This document shows, piece by piece, positions 1 through 7,459 of a stretch of DNA of 20,305 nucleotides. The notes below the pieces were generated by a model, which was not told where the DNA came from, made no database searches, and worked only from the letters and a program-made list of their open reading frames with translations. The stretch comes from Lachnoclostridium sp. UBA3775. GTDB taxonomy: Bacteria > Bacillota > Clostridia > Lachnospirales > Lachnospiraceae. The DNA is taken from assembly GCA_002369525.1 (NCBI GenBank), contig DFFN01000089.1, forward strand, positions 1-20,305. Direction: 5' to 3'. Made by a program: the position numbers and the translations under genes. Every line of letters starts with the position of its first letter. The stretch's first letter is position 1.

Positions 1-640
1 TGATGCACTCCTCGAGTACGTCGAAACGAAGGGGCGGAGGAACAAGGATACCGTCAGCATTTCTTGTGCACTGAGCAGCGGTGAACTTGTATGCGCCGTG
101 GCTGGTTCCGATAGCGATTGCAAGAGAGTCGCAACCTGTTCTGGTAACGAACTCCTCAACCTCTTCAGGTCTGGTGTAAGCTTCCTTACCTGCCTCAACC
201 TGAACCTCATCCTCGATACCTGCGAGAGTTCCGAGCTCAGCCTCAACTACTACGCCGTGAGCATGAGCATATTCAACAACCTGCTTGGTAAGAGCGATAT
301 TGTCTTCGAAGCTCTTTGAAGAAGCGTCGATCATTACGGAAGTGAAACCGCCGTCGATGCAGCTCTTGCAGAGTTCGAAAGTATCACCGTGATCAAGGTG
401 AAGAGCGATGGGAATATCGGGATTCTCGATCACAGCTGCCTCAACAAGCTTTACGAGGTAGGTGTGGTTGGCATAAGCTCTAGCGCCCTTGGATACCTGA
501 AGGATTACGGGGCTCTTAAGCTCGCCGGCTGCTTCGGTAATACCCTGTACGATTTCCATGTTGTTTACATTGAAAGCACCGATAGCATAGCCGCCATCAT
601 AAGCCTTTGCAAACATGTCTTTTGTTGTAACAAGTGCCAT
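1..640 (-). CDS. fba: Class II fructose-bisphosphate aldolase, 5' part (3' end beyond window)
   Basis: Zn-dependent aldolase that cleaves fructose-1,6-bisphosphate to DHAP and glyceraldehyde-3-phosphate in glycolysis (cytosol). 213 residues are visible from the start MALVTTKDMF; the C-terminal third lies off the left edge. Seen: the N-terminal GAFNVNNME segment, the HLDHG motif at residues 81-85 (Zn ligand and catalytic Asp region), an AELGTLAG segment near 134-141, and GTSHGAYK at 178-185 with a second metal His (181). These are established class II aldolase signatures. The start is fixed by an AGAAAGGAA ribosome site about 10 bases upstream (complement of roughly 649-657). The gene is transcribed away from the 925 gene. 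Codon use is strongly biased, as expected for a highly expressed glycolytic gene. Family assignment is secure; the exact subgroup (Fba versus a tagatose-bisphosphate type) is less so. Confidence 0.95.
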   Translation of the reverse strand, partial: MALVTTKDMFAKAYDGGYAIGAFNVNNMEIVQGITEAAGELKSPVILQVSKGARAYANHTYLVKLVEAAVIENPDIPIALHLDHGDTFELCKSCIDGGFTSVMIDASSKSFEDNIALTKQVVEYAHAHGVVVEAELGTLAGIEDEVQVEAGKEAYTRPEEVEEFVTRTGCDSLAIAIGTSHGAYKFTAAQCTRNADGILVPPPLRFDVLEECI

Positions 641-686
641 AGTTATATATTCCTTTCTTTTGATTTAGTTAACCATGTATTACTAT

Positions 687-714
687 TTTACAGCATATAG
701 GGGGTATAAGTAAA
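687..714 (-). promoter_or_regulatory. Possible fba promoter
   Basis: On the minus strand there is TTTACT (complement of 709-714), a 16-base spacer, and TGTAAA (complement of 687-692), with a TATGC stretch just before the -10 giving an extended -10 look. It lies about 47 bases upstream of the fba start. The match is moderate and other AT-rich hexamers nearby could serve instead. Confidence 0.35.
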
Positions 715-755
715 GAGGAAATTTATAAAAACTTGAAAAACCTGAAATGAATTTT

Positions 756-810
756 TAAATTCCACTCTCTTTTTCCCTTGTGGAATTTAGTCTTACATAG
801 CTGGAATTTA
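756..810. repeat. TGGAATTTA half-site cluster (inverted plus direct repeat)
   Basis: TAAATTCCAC at 756-765 is the perfect reverse complement of GTGGAATTTA at 780-789, a 10-base inverted repeat around a 14-base spacer. TGGAATTTA recurs at 802-810, exactly 21 bases (two helical turns) after its copy at 781-789. The phasing suggests a regulator binding region serving the divergent promoters. No U-tract follows, so a terminator reading is unlikely. The regulator is unknown. Confidence 0.5.
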
Positions 811-842
811 ACCTTTCACATATGCTAAAAATATAAAGCCAC

Positions 843-871
843 TTGACATTACAGATAATAATTACTATACT
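843..871 (+). promoter_or_regulatory. Near-consensus sigma-A promoter for the 925-1748 gene pair
   Basis: TTGACA at 843-848, a 17-base spacer and TATACT at 866-871 match the housekeeping promoter consensus at 11 of 12 positions. A transcript would start near 878, leaving a leader of about 45 bases before the gene at 925. Confidence 0.8.
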
Positions 872-924
872 GTTAAATAGTATCCGGTATATGCGGCTGT
901 AAGACGTTTTCAAGAAGGAATGGC

Positions 925-1416
925 GTGACTTTGAAAGAGAAAATGAAAACTAATAAACTGATAATAATATACATACTTATTTGTGTTGTTGCCTTTTTGG
1001 TACCGGGGTGTCGGGGAAAAGAAGATGAAACAGCAGTTATGCAGGAAATTGAAATACCGACCGGTCATTATTATAAAGACGGAAATACCGAGGACGAGTT
1101 TTTTTTGATCGGTGAGGACGATACGGTGATTTTGCCTTTGCTTATGCAGGAACGTATTGTTAAAAAACTGGGTATTTTTTTTGATGAAAACCCGGAAGGA
1201 GATAAAAAAATATTTATGAAAGAAACGGCAGAGAGAGTTTCGAAGGAGTACATGTTCAGCAAAAGAGAGACTGACAAAGGAGTTGAATTAAGTATCGTAT
1301 ATCTTGACGGAGGAATAGAGGGAACAAGTTCGGGAATCAGCTTCACCTACAGCCCGGAAAAGAAAATGATTTTCTGGCGTCAGACTGAATACCTTTTAAT
1401 CCCAGAAGAAAAATGA
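925..1416 (+). CDS. Small probable lipoprotein, function unknown
   Basis: I do not recognise a family. The 163-residue product has a basic N-terminus, a hydrophobic segment (residues about 11-26, IIIYILICVVAFLVPG) and a Cys at 29 in the context LVPGC, which resembles a lipobox although Pro at -2 is atypical. The rest is charged and soluble-looking, consistent with a protein anchored on the outside of the membrane. The start is uncertain: GTG at 925 sits only 4 bases after AAGGAA (915-920), TTG at 931 sits 10 bases after it, and ATG at 943 would give MKTNKL, a typical lipoprotein N-terminus. A near-consensus promoter lies upstream. Its stop codon overlaps the next gene's ATG (ATGA), so the two are probably translated as a pair. 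Base composition is more AT-rich than the operon downstream. Confidence 0.7.
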   Translation: MTLKEKMKTNKLIIIYILICVVAFLVPGCRGKEDETAVMQEIEIPTGHYYKDGNTEDEFFLIGEDDTVILPLLMQERIVKKLGIFFDENPEGDKKIFMKETAERVSKEYMFSKRETDKGVELSIVYLDGGIEGTSSGISFTYSPEKKMIFWRQTEYLLIPEEK

Positions 1417-1748
1417 AGTATAGTGCGGAATCAGGATTTTCTTGGTTCCGCATTGTTATAGGAAAGGATATTATCTTGATTAAATTAAGCGACATTTCAA
1501 AAACTTATGTCTGGAAGGCCGGGGATAAGTTTTTTTATGTCGATCCTTTAAATGATTTATATGAAATCAGTGCCGGTGATTTTATAAGAACAATAAAATA
1601 TAAAGACAGTTCGTCAATATTTTCAAAAAACCGGAATAATATGTTTTTTGCCTTTTGCTGCACAACATTTTTATGTGTTGCGGCGTCTCTATATGTCCGA
1701 AGGCTTATAAGAAAAGACTGCAGTATCAGAATGCTTGGTGAAGAGTGA
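1413..1748 (+). CDS. Small single-pass membrane protein, function unknown
   Basis: No family is recognised in this 111-residue product. There is no N-terminal signal. One hydrophobic segment (about residues 75-93, MFFAFCCTTFLCVAASLYV) is followed at once by RRLIRK, a positive-inside stop-transfer pattern. This suggests an outside N-terminal part and a short cytoplasmic tail, or a tail-anchored arrangement. It begins inside the stop codon of the upstream lipoprotein gene (ATGA, 1413-1416) with only a weak AGAAG ribosome site, so it probably depends on translational coupling. Pairing with a lipoprotein suggests the two act together at the membrane (inference). The gene is AT-rich like its partner. 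Confidence 0.6.
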   Translation: MKYSAESGFSWFRIVIGKDIILIKLSDISKTYVWKAGDKFFYVDPLNDLYEISAGDFIRTIKYKDSSSIFSKNRNNMFFAFCCTTFLCVAASLYVRRLIRKDCSIRMLGEE

Positions 1749-1760
1749 TATTCTTTAAAA

Positions 1761-1780
1761 AAGTGTGGATTTCGCACCTT
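1761..1780 (+). terminator. Weak hairpin after the 925-1748 pair
   Basis: AAGTGTG and CGCACCTT can pair with one bulged base and one G-U pair around a GATTT loop, preceded by an A-run and followed by CTTATTGATTTTATTT. It lies between the stop at 1748 and the next promoter, the right place for a terminator, but the stem is short and the U-tract poor. Confidence 0.3.
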
Positions 1781-1784
1781 CTTA

Positions 1785-1813
1785 TTGATTTTATTTCCAA
1801 AATGATGTAAACT
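1785..1813 (+). promoter_or_regulatory. Promoter of the signal peptidase to folA operon
   Basis: TTGATT at 1785-1790, a 17-base spacer and TAAACT at 1808-1813 form a good sigma-A-type promoter, about 62 bases before the lepB start. It is the only clear promoter seen before the run of six closely spaced genes ending at 7996. Confidence 0.65.
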
Positions 1814-1874
1814 AAGACCACGTATGTGTTTTTGCATATGTTTGTTTGTATGCGATAAAACAGGAAGGAAGATT

Positions 1875-2666
1875 ATGGAAGAGGAAATGAAACAAACCGG
1901 GACGGTTACGGAAGCTGCTGTTGAAACTGTCAGTGAACCGGAAATTCCGGAAAATGAGACAGGTTTTCAAAGATGGAAAAGGAAAAGGGCGGCCAAAAAA
2001 GAAGCAAAGCGCTTAAAAGAGCAGGCCAAGGGATTCTGGCAGAATTTTTTTGAAACGGTTCTGTATTTTGCGGTTGTGGTGCTTATTGCGCTTTCGATAA
2101 AAAAATGGATAGGACAGCCTGTGATCGTATCGGGCGATTCAATGAAAGACACCCTGTTTAATTACAATTTTGTCTGGACCAACAAGATAGGCTACAAGCC
2201 GAAGCGTTTTGATGTTGTGACTGTTAAATCCGCCAAAACAAACAACGATATGTACATAAAAAGAGTGATCGCCCTGCCCGGTGAAACTATTTTTGTGGAT
2301 CATGACGAAAAAATCCACATCATTCCGAAAGACGGAAGCATGAGCGATGCATACGTGCTTGACGAGCCCTATGGATATTTTGACGAAAGCATGTCGATCA
2401 AAAATATCAGCATTAACGGTGAAATCCAAAGAAAAACCATTTTGAATAAGGTCTCCAACAAGAGCGTTGAGCTTGAGGACGGAAAGAGTGTTCCGGCCTA
2501 TGTCTGCGGCGATGATGAGTATTTCGTCATGGGTGACAACAGACGGAATTCACAGGACAGCAGGTCTCTCGGAGCATTTAAGAGAAGTGAGATAGTAGGA
2601 CATGCGGTTTTCAGAATATGGCCGCTCAACAAGTTAGGAAATTTTGATAAGAGCAATGAAAAATAG
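1875..2666 (+). CDS. lepB: Signal peptidase I
   Basis: Membrane-bound serine protease that removes signal peptides from Sec/Tat-exported proteins at the outer face of the membrane. The product is 263 residues. The N-terminal 55 residues are cytoplasmic and highly charged (KRKRAAKKEAKR), followed by one membrane segment at about 60-76. The catalytic Ser is S89 in SGDSM, the general-base Lys is K129 in MYIKRVIALPGE, and the C-terminal GDNRRNSQDSR box is at 220-230. All are hallmark S26 family motifs and appear intact. ATG at 1875 is chosen because AGGAAGGA (1862-1869) lies just upstream; an in-frame ATG at 1824 would add a Cys-rich leader with no ribosome site. The next gene starts inside its 3' end. 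Co-transcription with two lipoprotein genes fits an envelope role. Confidence 0.95.
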   Translation: MEEEMKQTGTVTEAAVETVSEPEIPENETGFQRWKRKRAAKKEAKRLKEQAKGFWQNFFETVLYFAVVVLIALSIKKWIGQPVIVSGDSMKDTLFNYNFVWTNKIGYKPKRFDVVTVKSAKTNNDMYIKRVIALPGETIFVDHDEKIHIIPKDGSMSDAYVLDEPYGYFDESMSIKNISINGEIQRKTILNKVSNKSVELEDGKSVPAYVCGDDEYFVMGDNRRNSQDSRSLGAFKRSEIVGHAVFRIWPLNKLGNFDKSNEK

Positions 2667-3924
2667 AGTGTTCAGTAAGAAAATCATAATAGTTTTATTG
2701 CTTGCGGTCTTCTGCGCGGCAGGCTGCGGCAAATCAACCGATACCGGAACCGTCGAAAGCGGAAAGATAATTGTTGGAAGCGCGACCCCGAAACCTGAGG
2801 CATCCGAAGGGACAACCATGGCTCCGGCAGATCCCACGGCAAAGCCGGCCGAAAGCTCGGCAGATACTCCGGCACCGATCACGTCAGATCCCGGAACGGA
2901 ACCGACAGAGGAACCCACACCCGAACCGACTGTGACTCCCGTTCCCACCAGAACGATAGATCCGAACGCCAAGCCCTTCACCATCTCCTTTGTAGGTGAT
3001 GTGCTGATGAGTTACGGCCTTTGCAACAATTATGCAAAGGGCGGAATACTCGGCGTTGTATCACAGAAGGTTTTGGACAAGATGACAAGCGCGGATTTTA
3101 TGGTGGCAAACCATGAGTACTGCTGTACCGACATAGACAAGAGCAATGCGGTCAAGTACCAGACCTATATTGAGCATGCGACTACCGACAAGGAGCACAT
3201 CTTTGCAGAGCTTGGCATTGACGTTGCGGGCTTTGCAAACAATCACGGCTATGATTACGGCCCTCAGGGCTTTCTCGATACTCTTGATATTTTGACAAAG
3301 TATAACATACCTTATGTAGGAGCCGGAAGAAACAGCGATGAGTCGAACAAGCCGGTCATAATCGAGAAATACGGCATCAAGATCGCCATCTTTGCAGCAA
3401 ACGGTGTAATTACGCACAGGGACTGGATTTCCGGACCGGATAAACCCGGCATGAATTCTCTGTGGGATCTTCCGCAGTATGATTCCTACGCAAAAACCAT
3501 AGAAAACATCAAAAAAGCCAGCGAGGAATGCGATCTTGTCATCGGAATGCCTCATTTCGGCGATGAAATGCACTTTGACATGAATGCGGTGCAGAAGCAG
3601 TATGCGCATGCGTGGGTGGATGCGGGCTGCGACATCATCATAGGCTCACATCCTCATGTGCTTCAGGGCATGGAATACTATAATAACGGAATAATCTTCT
3701 ACAGCCTCGGGAATTTCCTTTTCGAAGGCCACAGAAGGGAAACCTGTATCGTAACGATCACTTACGATCCCCAGAGTCTTTCCTATGACATCAGTGTAAT
3801 GCCGTGTCTTGCACATAATTACCGTACGGACGATGTAAGCGACAATTCGGTATTCGATCTGATGAACAAGCATTCGATCAACGCAAAGATCGAGCCCGAC
3901 GGAAAGCTCGTACGCACGAAATAA
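2656..3924 (+). CDS. CapA-family (PGA_cap, metallophosphatase-fold) lipoprotein
   Basis: The 422-residue product has a lipoprotein signal: MKNRVFSKK, a hydrophobic core, then FCAAGC with the lipid-bearing Cys at 24. A low-complexity Pro/Thr/Glu spacer (about residues 45-105) follows and probably reaches through the cell wall. The CapA domain starts near 108: SFVGDVLM (metal-binding GD), ANHEY near 151, AGFANNHGYDYG near 191, PHFGDE near 299, GSHPHVLQG near 330 and YSLGNFLF near 349. These are the characteristic motifs of CapA/PgsA proteins, first described in poly-gamma-glutamate capsule synthesis. Many Firmicutes carry CapA proteins without PgsBC, and no pgsB or pgsC is visible here, so a capsule role is not implied. 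The start overlaps lepB by 11 bases. TTG at 2644 is an alternative start, 3 bases after AGGAA, but ATG 2656 gives a better signal peptide. Confidence 0.88.
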   Translation: MKNRVFSKKIIIVLLLAVFCAAGCGKSTDTGTVESGKIIVGSATPKPEASEGTTMAPADPTAKPAESSADTPAPITSDPGTEPTEEPTPEPTVTPVPTRTIDPNAKPFTISFVGDVLMSYGLCNNYAKGGILGVVSQKVLDKMTSADFMVANHEYCCTDIDKSNAVKYQTYIEHATTDKEHIFAELGIDVAGFANNHGYDYGPQGFLDTLDILTKYNIPYVGAGRNSDESNKPVIIEKYGIKIAIFAANGVITHRDWISGPDKPGMNSLWDLPQYDSYAKTIENIKKASEECDLVIGMPHFGDEMHFDMNAVQKQYAHAWVDAGCDIIIGSHPHVLQGMEYYNNGIIFYSLGNFLFEGHRRETCIVTITYDPQSLSYDISVMPCLAHNYRTDDVSDNSVFDLMNKHSINAKIEPDGKLVRTK

Positions 3925-3954
3925 GCCTGTAGGGAGAAAGGTCAAAAACTGACA

Positions 3955-5136
3955 ATGAAGTTAATTAAATATATTGCGGTCCTTGTTATGCTTGCGGCCA
4001 TGCTCACGGCCTGCGGCGGCAAAAAGGCTTCGGACTATAATAAAGAGGGAATGAAGTACTATGACAGCGGTGACTACGACCAGGCAGAGGAATACCTGAA
4101 AAAAGCCACCGATCTCGAAAAGAACAACAAGACCTATAAACAGAACTATGCGATGATAATGATACAGCAGAGCAAGCTTGATTCTGCCATCAGTCTTTTT
4201 GAGTCCACCATAAGCACGAAGGATTCAAAGTCCGCAAAGAAAAGCAACAAATATGCCTACAGAGGCCTCGGCATGGCGCATATGAGAAAGAAGGACTATG
4301 CGAAGGCCATCGAATATTTTGATCTTGCGCTTGGGATCGATATTGTACCTGAGTGGAACACCGATATTAAATACTACAAGGCAAATGCGGCTTTAATGTC
4401 GGGAAATACCGGGCTGGCGCTTGAAATGTATTCGGATATCATCGATACCGACCCCAAAAACGGAGATGCCTATGAGGCAAGGGCAAAGATCAATTATGAG
4501 ATGGGATATTACGCTTCTGCGGTAAATGATTACAATAATGCCCTGCTTTATAAGGAAAAAGCTTTTGAAATCTATATCGGCCTTGCGGCAAGCTGCTTTA
4601 AGACCGACCATAATAAAGAGGCGGAAGAAGCGCTTTTTGCAGCTTCGCTTCTTGACATCAAGTCTGACAGAGATAAGTTCTATCTCGGAGTTGTGCATTA
4701 TTATCAGAAAAAATATGCTTCGGCAAAGCCGGAAATGCAGTACGCCCTTGCCAACGGCATAGAGGATGCGTGCTTCTATCTTGCGGAAATGGAGCTTATG
4801 GACGGAAACTACGACAAGGCCAAGGAATATTTTGAACGCTATCTTTCCAGTGCCAGTGTCGATTCGCCCGCAGTGTGCAACGATCTTGCCTGCTGCTGCA
4901 TTTACGACAAGGACTATGAAAAAGCAAAGGAATGGATCGACAAGGGTCTTACCTACGGTCAGTCCGGCGTGTTAAGGGATTTAAAGAAAAATGAGATAGT
5001 CTGCCTGGAGCAGATGGGCAGGCTTAATGAAGCAAGGGAAAAGCTTGAAAGCTTTGTTACGGAATATCCGGATGACGAGGCGGCAAAGACCGAATATGAA
5101 TACCTCGGAACAAGAGTTTTTCAGCAGGCAAAGTAA
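3955..5136 (+). CDS. TPR-repeat lipoprotein
   Basis: The 393-residue product has a clear lipoprotein signal (MKLIKYIAVLVMLAAMLTAC, lipid Cys at 20). From about residue 25 to the end it is built of tandem tetratricopeptide repeats. Examples are YYDSGDYDQAEEYLKKA near 35, HMRKKDYAKAIEYFDLAL near 109, MGYYASAVNDYNNALLY near 183, YYQKKYASAKPEMQYAL near 249, LMDGNYDKAKEYFERYL near 281 and IYDKDYEKAKEWIDKGL near 316. TPR arrays bind peptides or scaffold complexes; no enzyme domain is seen. Anchoring outside the membrane next to signal peptidase and CapA suggests an envelope assembly or secretion accessory role (inference). The gap after the CapA gene is 30 bases and that before hflX is 25, consistent with one operon. 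The ribosome site (AGGGAGAAAGG) is rather distant from the ATG. Confidence 0.88.
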   Translation: MKLIKYIAVLVMLAAMLTACGGKKASDYNKEGMKYYDSGDYDQAEEYLKKATDLEKNNKTYKQNYAMIMIQQSKLDSAISLFESTISTKDSKSAKKSNKYAYRGLGMAHMRKKDYAKAIEYFDLALGIDIVPEWNTDIKYYKANAALMSGNTGLALEMYSDIIDTDPKNGDAYEARAKINYEMGYYASAVNDYNNALLYKEKAFEIYIGLAASCFKTDHNKEAEEALFAASLLDIKSDRDKFYLGVVHYYQKKYASAKPEMQYALANGIEDACFYLAEMELMDGNYDKAKEYFERYLSSASVDSPAVCNDLACCCIYDKDYEKAKEWIDKGLTYGQSGVLRDLKKNEIVCLEQMGRLNEAREKLESFVTEYPDDEAAKTEYEYLGTRVFQQAK

Positions 5137-5148
5137 GATAATGTGACC

Positions 5149-5164
5149 CGGAGGTTATATATTG
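5149..5164 (+). promoter_or_regulatory. Ribosome binding site deciding the TTG start of hflX
   Basis: CGGAGG (5149-5154) stands 7 bases before TTG at 5162. No in-frame ATG or GTG lies at comparable spacing, so the gene very probably uses TTG, which often lowers translation. Confidence 0.75.
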
Positions 5165-6424
5165 CAGGAAGTATTAAAGGAAGAACTTAAGAAGGAACGT
5201 GTCATAGTGATCGCGGTCGATACCGACGACAACGGAAAAAATTTCGGTATCACTATCGATGCTTCGTTAAAGGAAATGGAGGATCTTCTTGAGACCGCCG
5301 GTGCCGAACCGGTCGGCAGGATGGTCCAGAACCGTGAAAGAGCCTCAAGCGCGACCTATTTCGGTAAGGGCAAGGTTGAAGAGCTTAAGGCAATGATCGC
5401 CGAGCTTGATGCCGATGCAATTGCCGCGGACGATGAACTGAGCCCCGCCCAGATGAGAAATCTTGAGGATGAGCTAAAGGTAAAGATATGCGACAGGACC
5501 ATGGTCATTCTTGACATTTTTGCAAAGCATGCAAGAACTAAGGAAGGAAAAATACAGGTCGAGCTGGCGCAGCTTCGTTATGCTTCGCAGCGCCTTACGG
5601 GTAAGGGAATAGCAATGTCAAGGCTCGGAGGCGGAATCGGTACCAGAGGTCCGGGTGAGAAAAAGCTCGAGCAGGACAGGCGACTGATAAGGGACCGCAT
5701 TTCACACCTTAAGGAAGAACTCGAGGATATTGTAAAGAACCGCGAGGTTTTGAGAAAGCAGCGTGAACGCAACATGGTGCCGGTCATTGCGATCGTGGGT
5801 TATACGAATGCCGGAAAGTCGACCTTGCTTAACAAGCTGACGGATTCCGATATTCTGGCGGCGGATATGCTTTTTGCGACTCTCGATGCGACCACAAGAA
5901 ACCTTAAGCTTCCTTCGGGACAGGAAATACTGCTTACCGATACGGTAGGCTTCATTAACAAGCTTCCCCACCATCTTATCGATGCCTTCAGATCAACGCT
6001 TGAGGAAGCAAACTATGCCGATGTGATACTTCATGTTGTCGATTCCTCAAATTCGAACTGCGCGACCCAGATGGCGGTGGTATATGACACCCTAAACCGC
6101 CTTAAGTGCATAGGAAAGCCTGTTATCACGGCATTCAACAAGATCGACAAGATAGATACAGGGAGCGAGGAACCGGTGATCTTAAAGGATCTTCGCGCGG
6201 ATTACGCCGTAAAGATTTCGGCAAAATACGGCGAAAGCCTTGATGAGCTTACGGCGCTTATTGAAAAGGTCTTAAGCGAAAGCAAGGTGCTGATAGAAAA
6301 GATCATTCCCTACAGCGACGGGGCCTATCTTAACCAGATCAGAAAGTTCGGTCAGATAGTGGAAGAGGAATACAGGGCAGACGGTACCTATATCAGGGCA
6401 TATGTGCCCAGAAGACTGGTGTAG
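5162..6424 (+). CDS. hflX: Ribosome-associated GTPase HflX
   Basis: HflX binds the 50S subunit and splits stalled or heat-damaged 70S ribosomes, and in some Firmicutes contributes to lincosamide/macrolide tolerance. The 420-residue protein has the HflX N-terminal domain (EPVGRMVQNRERASSATYFG at 49-68, the glycine-rich SRLGGGIGTRGPGEKKLE at 153-170) and a helical linker. The G domain follows with G1 GYTNAGKST (213-221), G3 DTVGF (260-264), G4 NKID (326-329) and an ISAK G5 (352-355). All GTP-binding motifs are intact and the length is typical of bacterial HflX. TTG start with a strong ribosome site. It sits in the middle of the lepB-folA run, 25 bases after the TPR gene and 31 before thyA. Confidence 0.96.
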   Translation: MQEVLKEELKKERVIVIAVDTDDNGKNFGITIDASLKEMEDLLETAGAEPVGRMVQNRERASSATYFGKGKVEELKAMIAELDADAIAADDELSPAQMRNLEDELKVKICDRTMVILDIFAKHARTKEGKIQVELAQLRYASQRLTGKGIAMSRLGGGIGTRGPGEKKLEQDRRLIRDRISHLKEELEDIVKNREVLRKQRERNMVPVIAIVGYTNAGKSTLLNKLTDSDILAADMLFATLDATTRNLKLPSGQEILLTDTVGFINKLPHHLIDAFRSTLEEANYADVILHVVDSSNSNCATQMAVVYDTLNRLKCIGKPVITAFNKIDKIDTGSEEPVILKDLRADYAVKISAKYGESLDELTALIEKVLSESKVLIEKIIPYSDGAYLNQIRKFGQIVEEEYRADGTYIRAYVPRRLV

Positions 6425-6455
6425 GTTTCACATAAAACATGCAAAGGAAAAGACT

Positions 6456-7412
6456 ATGAGTGCAGCAGACGAGATTTTCATAAAAATGTGCAGGGATATA
6501 CTTGAAAACGGTACCGATACCAGAGGCGAGAAGGTTCGCCCTCACTGGGAGGACGGCAGCCCCGCATATACCATAAAAAAATTCGGCGTCGTAAACCGTT
6601 ACGATCTCAGAAAGGAATTTCCCGCGATCACGCTTCGCCGTACCCCGATCAAATCGGCGGTTGACGAGGTGCTCTGGATCTGGCAGAAGAAATCCAACAA
6701 TGTAAATGATTTCGGCCAGCATATCTGGGATGCGTGGGCGGACGAAAACGGTTCCATCGGCAAGGCCTACGGCTATCAGATGTCGTTAAAGCAGCCCTAC
6801 AGGGATCTTAAGGAAGAAAATATCCTTGAGGCTTTCCCGGGCAGCAGCATTTCCGGCATAAAGATAGTTTCGGATTCGGGACGTCTTATCGCCGAAAAAG
6901 CCGAAAACGGCATGTGGAAGATGGATCAGGTTGACAGGGTCCTGTATGACCTTAAGATAAATCCTTATTCCAGAAGGATACTGACCGGAATATACACCCA
7001 GGCCGATCTTTCGGAAATGAATCTCTATCCCTGCGCTTATTCCATGACCTTTAATGTCACAAAGCCCGAGGGCTCGGATAAGCTGGTGCTTAATTCCATA
7101 CTCAACCAGCGTTCGCAGGACATACTTGCGGCAAATGCATGGAATGTTGCGCAGTATGCCGCTCTGACACATATGTTTGCAAGATGCACGGGCATGGAGG
7201 TAGGAGAGTTCGTACATGTGATCGCAGATGCGCATATCTATGACCGCCACGTTCCGGTGATAGAGGAGCTGATACAAAGAGAACCCCATCCGGCACCGAA
7301 ATTCCGGATGAATCCGGAAATCAATGATTTCTACAAATTCACCAAGGATGATTTCAGCCTTGATGACTATGAGTTCGGACCTCCGGTGGATAAGATTCCC
7401 GTAGCCATATAG
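6456..7412 (+). CDS. thyA: Thymidylate synthase, divergent active-site context
   Basis: Converts dUMP and methylene-THF to dTMP and dihydrofolate. The 318 residues compare with 264 in E. coli ThyA and 316 in L. casei; the extra length is an internal insertion around residues 110-160, as in the L. casei type. Seen: the nucleophile C193 in LYPCAY, QRSQD (218-222, phosphate-binding Arg and Asp), WN at 229-230 (the Asn that recognises dUMP), DAHIYDRH (258-265), and a C-terminal PVAI that closes on the active site. The usual PPCH around the Cys is YPCA here, so the neighbouring Pro and His are replaced. ATG 6456 follows AAAGGAAA (6444-6450) at normal spacing; an in-frame ATG at 6402 inside hflX would add 18 unrelated residues. 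folA follows 47 bases downstream and recycles the dihydrofolate product. Confidence 0.95.
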   Translation: MSAADEIFIKMCRDILENGTDTRGEKVRPHWEDGSPAYTIKKFGVVNRYDLRKEFPAITLRRTPIKSAVDEVLWIWQKKSNNVNDFGQHIWDAWADENGSIGKAYGYQMSLKQPYRDLKEENILEAFPGSSISGIKIVSDSGRLIAEKAENGMWKMDQVDRVLYDLKINPYSRRILTGIYTQADLSEMNLYPCAYSMTFNVTKPEGSDKLVLNSILNQRSQDILAANAWNVAQYAALTHMFARCTGMEVGEFVHVIADAHIYDRHVPVIEELIQREPHPAPKFRMNPEINDFYKFTKDDFSLDDYEFGPPVDKIPVAI

Positions 7413-7459
7413 GCTGTAAACGGCTGCGGTAAAAAATAATTTTCGGCGGTGAAAAAGGC

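Larger units (their letters stand above)
641..924. other. Divergent intergenic control region between fba and the 925 gene
   Basis: This AT-rich stretch of 284 bases holds no credible gene. It contains a probable fba promoter reading left, a near-consensus promoter reading right, and between them a cluster of TGGAATTTA half-sites (one inverted pair, one direct pair) listed separately. Confidence 0.7.

Noticed and set aside
98..700. Plus-strand open frames across the fba region
   Set aside because: They lie opposite the aldolase gene, whose minus-strand product has clear class II motifs; the plus-strand translations have no recognisable features.
1405..1420. Possible programmed -1 frameshift joining the 925 and 1413 products
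   Set aside because: The A-run (GAAAAATGA) is not a proper slippery heptamer in the zero frame and no downstream stem is evident; an ATGA coupled restart explains it more simply.
1824..1874. Upstream in-frame start of signal peptidase giving a Cys-rich leader
   Set aside because: No ribosome site precedes it, while ATG 1875 has AGGAAGGA at good spacing.
2656..3924. Poly-gamma-glutamate capsule locus
   Set aside because: Only a CapA-like protein is present; no PgsB ligase or PgsC neighbour is seen, so a capsule operon is not supported.
6402..6455. Extended thymidylate synthase start inside hflX
   Set aside because: The extra 18 residues are not thymidylate synthase-like and ATG 6456 has a good ribosome site.
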